Below, one piece after another: positions 5,295 through 7,912 of a DNA stretch of 7,912 nucleotides. Each line of letters opens with the position of its first letter. Within the stretch, counting starts at the first letter, position 1. The DNA lies in NCBI GenBank assembly GCA_002387735.1, contig DGKJ01000022.1, positions 1 through 7,912 of the forward strand, in the 5' to 3' direction. A program made the position numbers and the translations under genes. Source of the stretch: Bacteriovoracaceae bacterium UBA4573 (GTDB lineage: Bacteria > Bdellovibrionota > UBA1018 > UBA923). Below the pieces are notes generated by a model. It saw only the letters and a program-made list of their open reading frames with translations. It was not told the DNA's origin and made no database searches.

Positions 5295-5789
5295 CTAGAT
5301 CGTTTCGTTGCAAGTACGATCACGAATGGGTTGTGGCGGTTGGGGTTCCGCAGAACGTGGTTTCTCAAAAAACCGGATATCAGACAGCTGGTAAGTTTCC
5401 CCTCGCTCGTTTTTGTAATACACGACGGGTGCTAAAACGGTTCCGCGGCTCGTCCATTCTACGCCAACAAATTGAAATTGTGTTTCGGCGGGAATGTTGT
5501 TTTGCACAATGTCGGGGTGAAAAGTGTATTCGCGATTGGTGTTGTCGTCTTTCACTCGCACCAACATGCGAACCATGTCTGTCGTGATATCTACCGCTTC
5601 GGTCCAGGCGTACTGAGTGATCGTCAAGTGGCCTTGGCGATACACCTTTTCACGCGAGCCGCGTGGCGGATAAGACGGCGCGTCAGCCAAGACGAGCTTG
5701 TCTTCCAATGGAAAATCAGCTTTTGCAGGGGAGTCGAGAAGAAGAGTCCAAGCAACAAGGAACAGGCCAGAGAGCGTGAGCAAACGCAT
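5295..5789 (-). CDS. small secreted protein of unknown function
   Basis: A 164-residue protein that I do not recognise. It has a clear Sec signal peptide (MRLLTLSGLFLVAWTLLLD, probable cleavage after AKA at residue 24), so it is periplasmic or exported. The mature part is rich in beta-strand-like alternation (HLTITQYAW, VRMLVRVKDD, REYTFHP, FQFVGVEW, LAPVVYYKN), which suggests a small beta domain. It ends in a Pro-rich, positively charged tail with one cysteine (160). The ATG is well supported by AAGGTGG at 5802-5796, 6 nt upstream, next to an eight-A run. It lies 69 bp after the propeller gene on the same strand, so the two may be co-transcribed, or it may use its own promoter at 5850-5822. 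Confidence 0.85.
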   Translation of the reverse strand: MRLLTLSGLFLVAWTLLLDSPAKADFPLEDKLVLADAPSYPPRGSREKVYRQGHLTITQYAWTEAVDITTDMVRMLVRVKDDNTNREYTFHPDIVQNNIPAETQFQFVGVEWTSRGTVLAPVVYYKNERGETYQLSDIRFFEKPRSAEPQPPQPIRDRTCNETI

Positions 5790-5821
5790 CGTGCACCACC
5801 TTTTTTTTGCTAAGTGGCGAC

Positions 5822-5850
5822 CTTTTAACTAAAACAGTCGGTTAATGCAA
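5822..5850 (-). promoter_or_regulatory. candidate promoter for the small secreted protein
   Basis: TTGCAT (5850-5845) and TAAAAG (5827-5822) on the minus strand are separated by 17 bp, ahead of the ribosome site at 5802-5796. The -10 is only a partial match. The site lies in the 69-bp gap after the propeller gene. Confidence 0.35.
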
Positions 5851-5858
5851 GCGGCGAA

Positions 5859-7085
5859 TTACTTATTTTTTGGCGCGAAATGAAGGGTCGTAAAATAGAT
5901 CTGGGTACCCTGCGGGCTTACTTGGCCCCACATCCAGCTACGCCCAGGGAACTTTAGCGGCGAAGTGTAATTGGCGATTAGGTAGCTATGAGGGCCGGTT
6001 CGTAAGATTGATGGAAAACTGGTGTCGCCCGCCGAGGGAAAATCGAAAAGGTGAACCACTTCGCGTTTTTGGCGATCTATCCTATAAAGGGCCGTGCGTT
6101 TGGGGCGCCGCCAGTACTTGTACCAGCGCACGAGTTTATTTTGCCAACCATTGCCGAAAACGCCCCCCACATCGCGACGTGCGATCAAATATAAATCGTC
6201 GCCGTGGCGAAACATCCGAGGTGAATCGTAGCGCCGAGGATTGGACTTCGCAGGTATCTGCCAGCGCCAGTAGCGGTCGATATCGGCGAAGGCTACGTGC
6301 GAACCGAACCCCGACGAGTCGCCGTCTTCGTTGCGAGTCACTGCCCAAAGGTTGTTTTCTTCGTCGAACTCAAAGCCTACTTCGGATACGCCCCCCCGGT
6401 ACACCGGTAAATCGTGCGGAGTCCAGGTCTGCCCGTCGCTAGAGACTTTAAGCTCTACTTCCATTTTACTGTCGTTGGTACTGTAGTGATTGCCCGTGTA
6501 GGACGACACCCAAACTTGGTCGCGGCGAACTTTAAACTCCCAGGCGATTTCGCCAGGTTTGCCCCAGGGTTTGGGGCGAGACCATTGTTTTTCGCCTTGG
6601 CGACGAATGACCCAGGTTTGGCGAGGTTCAAATTTACGAAAGTTTTTTCCGAGCTCTAGGTAGTAGAAGTACAAATCACCTTTGTACGAAATAAAAAATG
6701 GTTCACGTACGTCGCGCCCGAGTCGAATGGTGTGCTCGTGAACCCAGCTCTGGCCAAAGTCGCGCGACGATACTATGTGCATGAGGGCCTTTTCTGATGC
6801 GAAATGTATAGGGGCTGTACGCCAGGCGAAATACAATCGCCCCTCATGGTACCCGAGGGCAAGGTTGTTGTTAGACCGATCAATCTTGATACCGGCGGGA
6901 ATCTTCGGAGACTTGCGGTAGGCACCCCCGACCACCCATTCGATTGGCGTGTAGGTCGCCACGTAGTCGATCGAAGGGTCAACAAGTGTGTCCCAGCGTT
7001 CGTCTTGGATCAGGCTACTGGCAGCGAAGGCTAGCGCCGGCGCAAGCATTGCTACTGTGGTTAGGATAGAGATTTGTTTCAACAT
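5859..7085 (-). CDS. secreted sialidase-like beta-propeller protein
   Basis: A protein of about 408 residues with a Sec signal peptide (MLKQISILTTVAMLAPALAFA, cleavage near residue 21), predicted periplasmic or extracellular. I prefer the ATG at 7085 because the signal peptide begins there; an in-frame GTG at 7112 would add nine residues, and neither start has a clear Shine-Dalgarno. Counting from the ATG, SRDFGQSW (107-114) is a typical Asp-box (SxDxGxxW) and SSDGQTW (215-221) a shortened one. Regularly spaced strands such as GRLYFAWR, GDLYFYYLE, NNLWAVTR and DDLYLIARR, each with aromatic residues, fit repeated propeller blades as in the sialidase/BNR superfamily. It may bind or hydrolyse a glycan. 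I cannot identify the arginine triad and catalytic residues of true sialidases, so enzyme activity is not claimed. Confidence 0.8.
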   Translation of the reverse strand: MLKQISILTTVAMLAPALAFAASSLIQDERWDTLVDPSIDYVATYTPIEWVVGGAYRKSPKIPAGIKIDRSNNNLALGYHEGRLYFAWRTAPIHFASEKALMHIVSSRDFGQSWVHEHTIRLGRDVREPFFISYKGDLYFYYLELGKNFRKFEPRQTWVIRRQGEKQWSRPKPWGKPGEIAWEFKVRRDQVWVSSYTGNHYSTNDSKMEVELKVSSDGQTWTPHDLPVYRGGVSEVGFEFDEENNLWAVTRNEDGDSSGFGSHVAFADIDRYWRWQIPAKSNPRRYDSPRMFRHGDDLYLIARRDVGGVFGNGWQNKLVRWYKYWRRPKRTALYRIDRQKREVVHLFDFPSAGDTSFPSILRTGPHSYLIANYTSPLKFPGRSWMWGQVSPQGTQIYFTTLHFAPKNK

Positions 7086-7175
7086 ACATTCTAGTCTGAG
7101 GCTAAAACGCACGGCTGAAAAGAGTAGGTCATTGCTGCCTAGAGAGGGGGCATAAACTAAAATGAAACCCGCGCT
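7086..7175. other. intergenic gap between two leftward genes
   Basis: Ninety bases with no terminator-like hairpin and no convincing -35. TAGAAT (7093-7088) resembles a -10, but it would start transcription downstream of the preferred ATG. Read-through from the upstream gene is therefore plausible. Confidence 0.4.
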
Positions 7176-7912
7176 TTATCGAGTGAGGTAGGGGTTTTCA
7201 GGAAGCCCTGCACTGGGTGCGTACTCAGGTTGATCGCCTTCGCTCATGAAACGCCGTGAAATTGCCTGATACCGAGAACCCACAACGTCAAAAAGCGACT
7301 GGTCCGAAGTGTGGAGCCCCTCTCGTTGGGCGAGAGCTGCTGCGGCTGGGCCGCGGGTGCCGAAGTTCACGCCACCAGCCGTACCCGAGCGGTCGAGGTC
7401 GGCTTTCTTTTGCCCGCCTGGCATCATCTGCGTAAGCAAATCGCCGAAACCAGCAAGTGGATTGGCTTCTTTGGCTGGAGCGCGGGTGCCACCGCCAGCG
7501 GAAGCAAACATCGCAGCGGTAGAGTTGGGGTTGTACTTTCGGTCAGCCTCGGCCAGTTCCTTTTTGCGAGTCGCTGCTAGATGATTGGCCAGCCCGGAAA
7601 TTTCTTTAGCAGCCAAAGCGCCTTTGTCGCCCAGTTTGCCTGCACCAAGTGCGTGCAGGGCAGCTTCGTAGCCATTCTTTGCCTTACCGGACAGCACATT
7701 GGCCATGAGTTCTTTCCCGTTGATTCCGTCGCGATTAAACGAACCATCGAAAAAAGATTGTTGCTGAGCCGTCATGCGTGAAAAAATTTTATCGGTTTCC
7801 CTCGCGGCGTTTTCGGGCGAAAGATAACCGTCGCCACTCATCGAAACGTCGCCGTTTATGCCGCCAGTTGCACCGGCTGATTTGGCGACGAACTCTTGAC
7901 TAGCAGTAAGAC
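7176..7912 (-). CDS. Ala/Gly-rich protein of unknown function, 5' end beyond the window
   Basis: The frame stays open from its stop at 7176 to the right edge, so the gene is cut by the window. An internal ATG at 7841 leaves 221 residues after it, and 23 further codons are visible before it, beginning LTASQEFVAKS. No family recognised. The visible part has a predicted helical section (ARETDKIFSRMTAQQQSFF, then GKELMANVLSGKAKNGYEAA), then an Ala/Gly/Pro-rich, probably disordered middle, then a short charged C-terminal part ending LPENPYLTR. There are no membrane segments and no cysteine. The N terminus is needed to say whether it is exported. Confidence 0.7.
   Translation of the reverse strand, partial: LTASQEFVAKSAGATGGINGDVSMSGDGYLSPENAARETDKIFSRMTAQQQSFFDGSFNRDGINGKELMANVLSGKAKNGYEAALHALGAGKLGDKGALAAKEISGLANHLAATRKKELAEADRKYNPNSTAAMFASAGGGTRAPAKEANPLAGFGDLLTQMMPGGQKKADLDRSGTAGGVNFGTRGPAAAALAQREGLHTSDQSLFDVVGSRYQAISRRFMSEGDQPEYAPSAGLPENPYLTR

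Noticed and set aside
5126..5368. 80-codon minus-strand reading frame over the tRNA gene
   Set aside because: It runs through the entire tRNA-Ala gene and overlaps the 3' end of the secreted-protein gene; a shadow of other features.
6008..6442. 144-codon plus-strand frame inside the propeller gene
   Set aside because: Very Arg-rich antisense frame, typical of the shadow of a coding strand; no start signals.
7309..7584. Two overlapping plus-strand frames opposite the Ala/Gly-rich gene
   Set aside because: They overlap each other and the longer minus-strand gene, and their composition looks like antisense of Ala/Gly codons.

Overview
The window looks like chromosomal DNA of a Gram-negative bacterium. 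The supporting signs are three proteins with Sec-type signal peptides, an E. coli-like Ade, a THUMP-type RNA methyltransferase of the RlmL/YpsC group and a CCA-encoding tRNA-Ala(GGC). The style of the small secreted proteins of unknown function reminded me of Bdellovibrionota, but nothing here proves a taxon.

Left part (1-3882). Adenine deaminase (ade) runs leftwards and ends in an ATGA overlap with a gene that leaves the window. A roughly 120-bp divergent intergenic region separates it from a rightward pair: a secreted protein of unknown function (1841-2716), then the methyltransferase (2713-3882), coupled by another ATGA overlap.

Middle (3883-5232), the most interesting part. A leftward tRNA-Ala(GGC) gene sits at 5157-5232. 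The last 13 nt of this tRNA (part of the T stem, acceptor strand, A73 and CCA) recur at 5054, 4948 and 3903, and a 7-nt remnant lies at 4009. Each recurrence heads a 103-106 bp unit. Every unit carries two hairpins in the same order: a GGCATCCTGCC-loop hairpin followed by T residues, and a long hairpin whose outer strand pairs with the neighbouring tRNA end. Between two units that are 110/113 identical (3903-4015 and 4948-5060) lies a 932-bp segment holding a HigB/HigA-type toxin-antitoxin operon. The operon has a strong promoter that contains a palindromic operator. The predicted transcript start falls on the toxin start codon, so the toxin is probably translated from a leaderless mRNA, whereas the antitoxin has a strong Shine-Dalgarno. 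The layout suggests a toxin-antitoxin cassette inserted into, or bracketed by, a tRNA-3'-end repeat array, which recalls the tRNA-end repeats of the E. coli tyrT operon.

Right part (5295-7912). Three leftward genes: a truncated Ala/Gly-rich protein of unknown function at the window edge, a secreted sialidase-like beta-propeller protein with Asp-box motifs, and a small secreted protein of unknown function just upstream of the tRNA.
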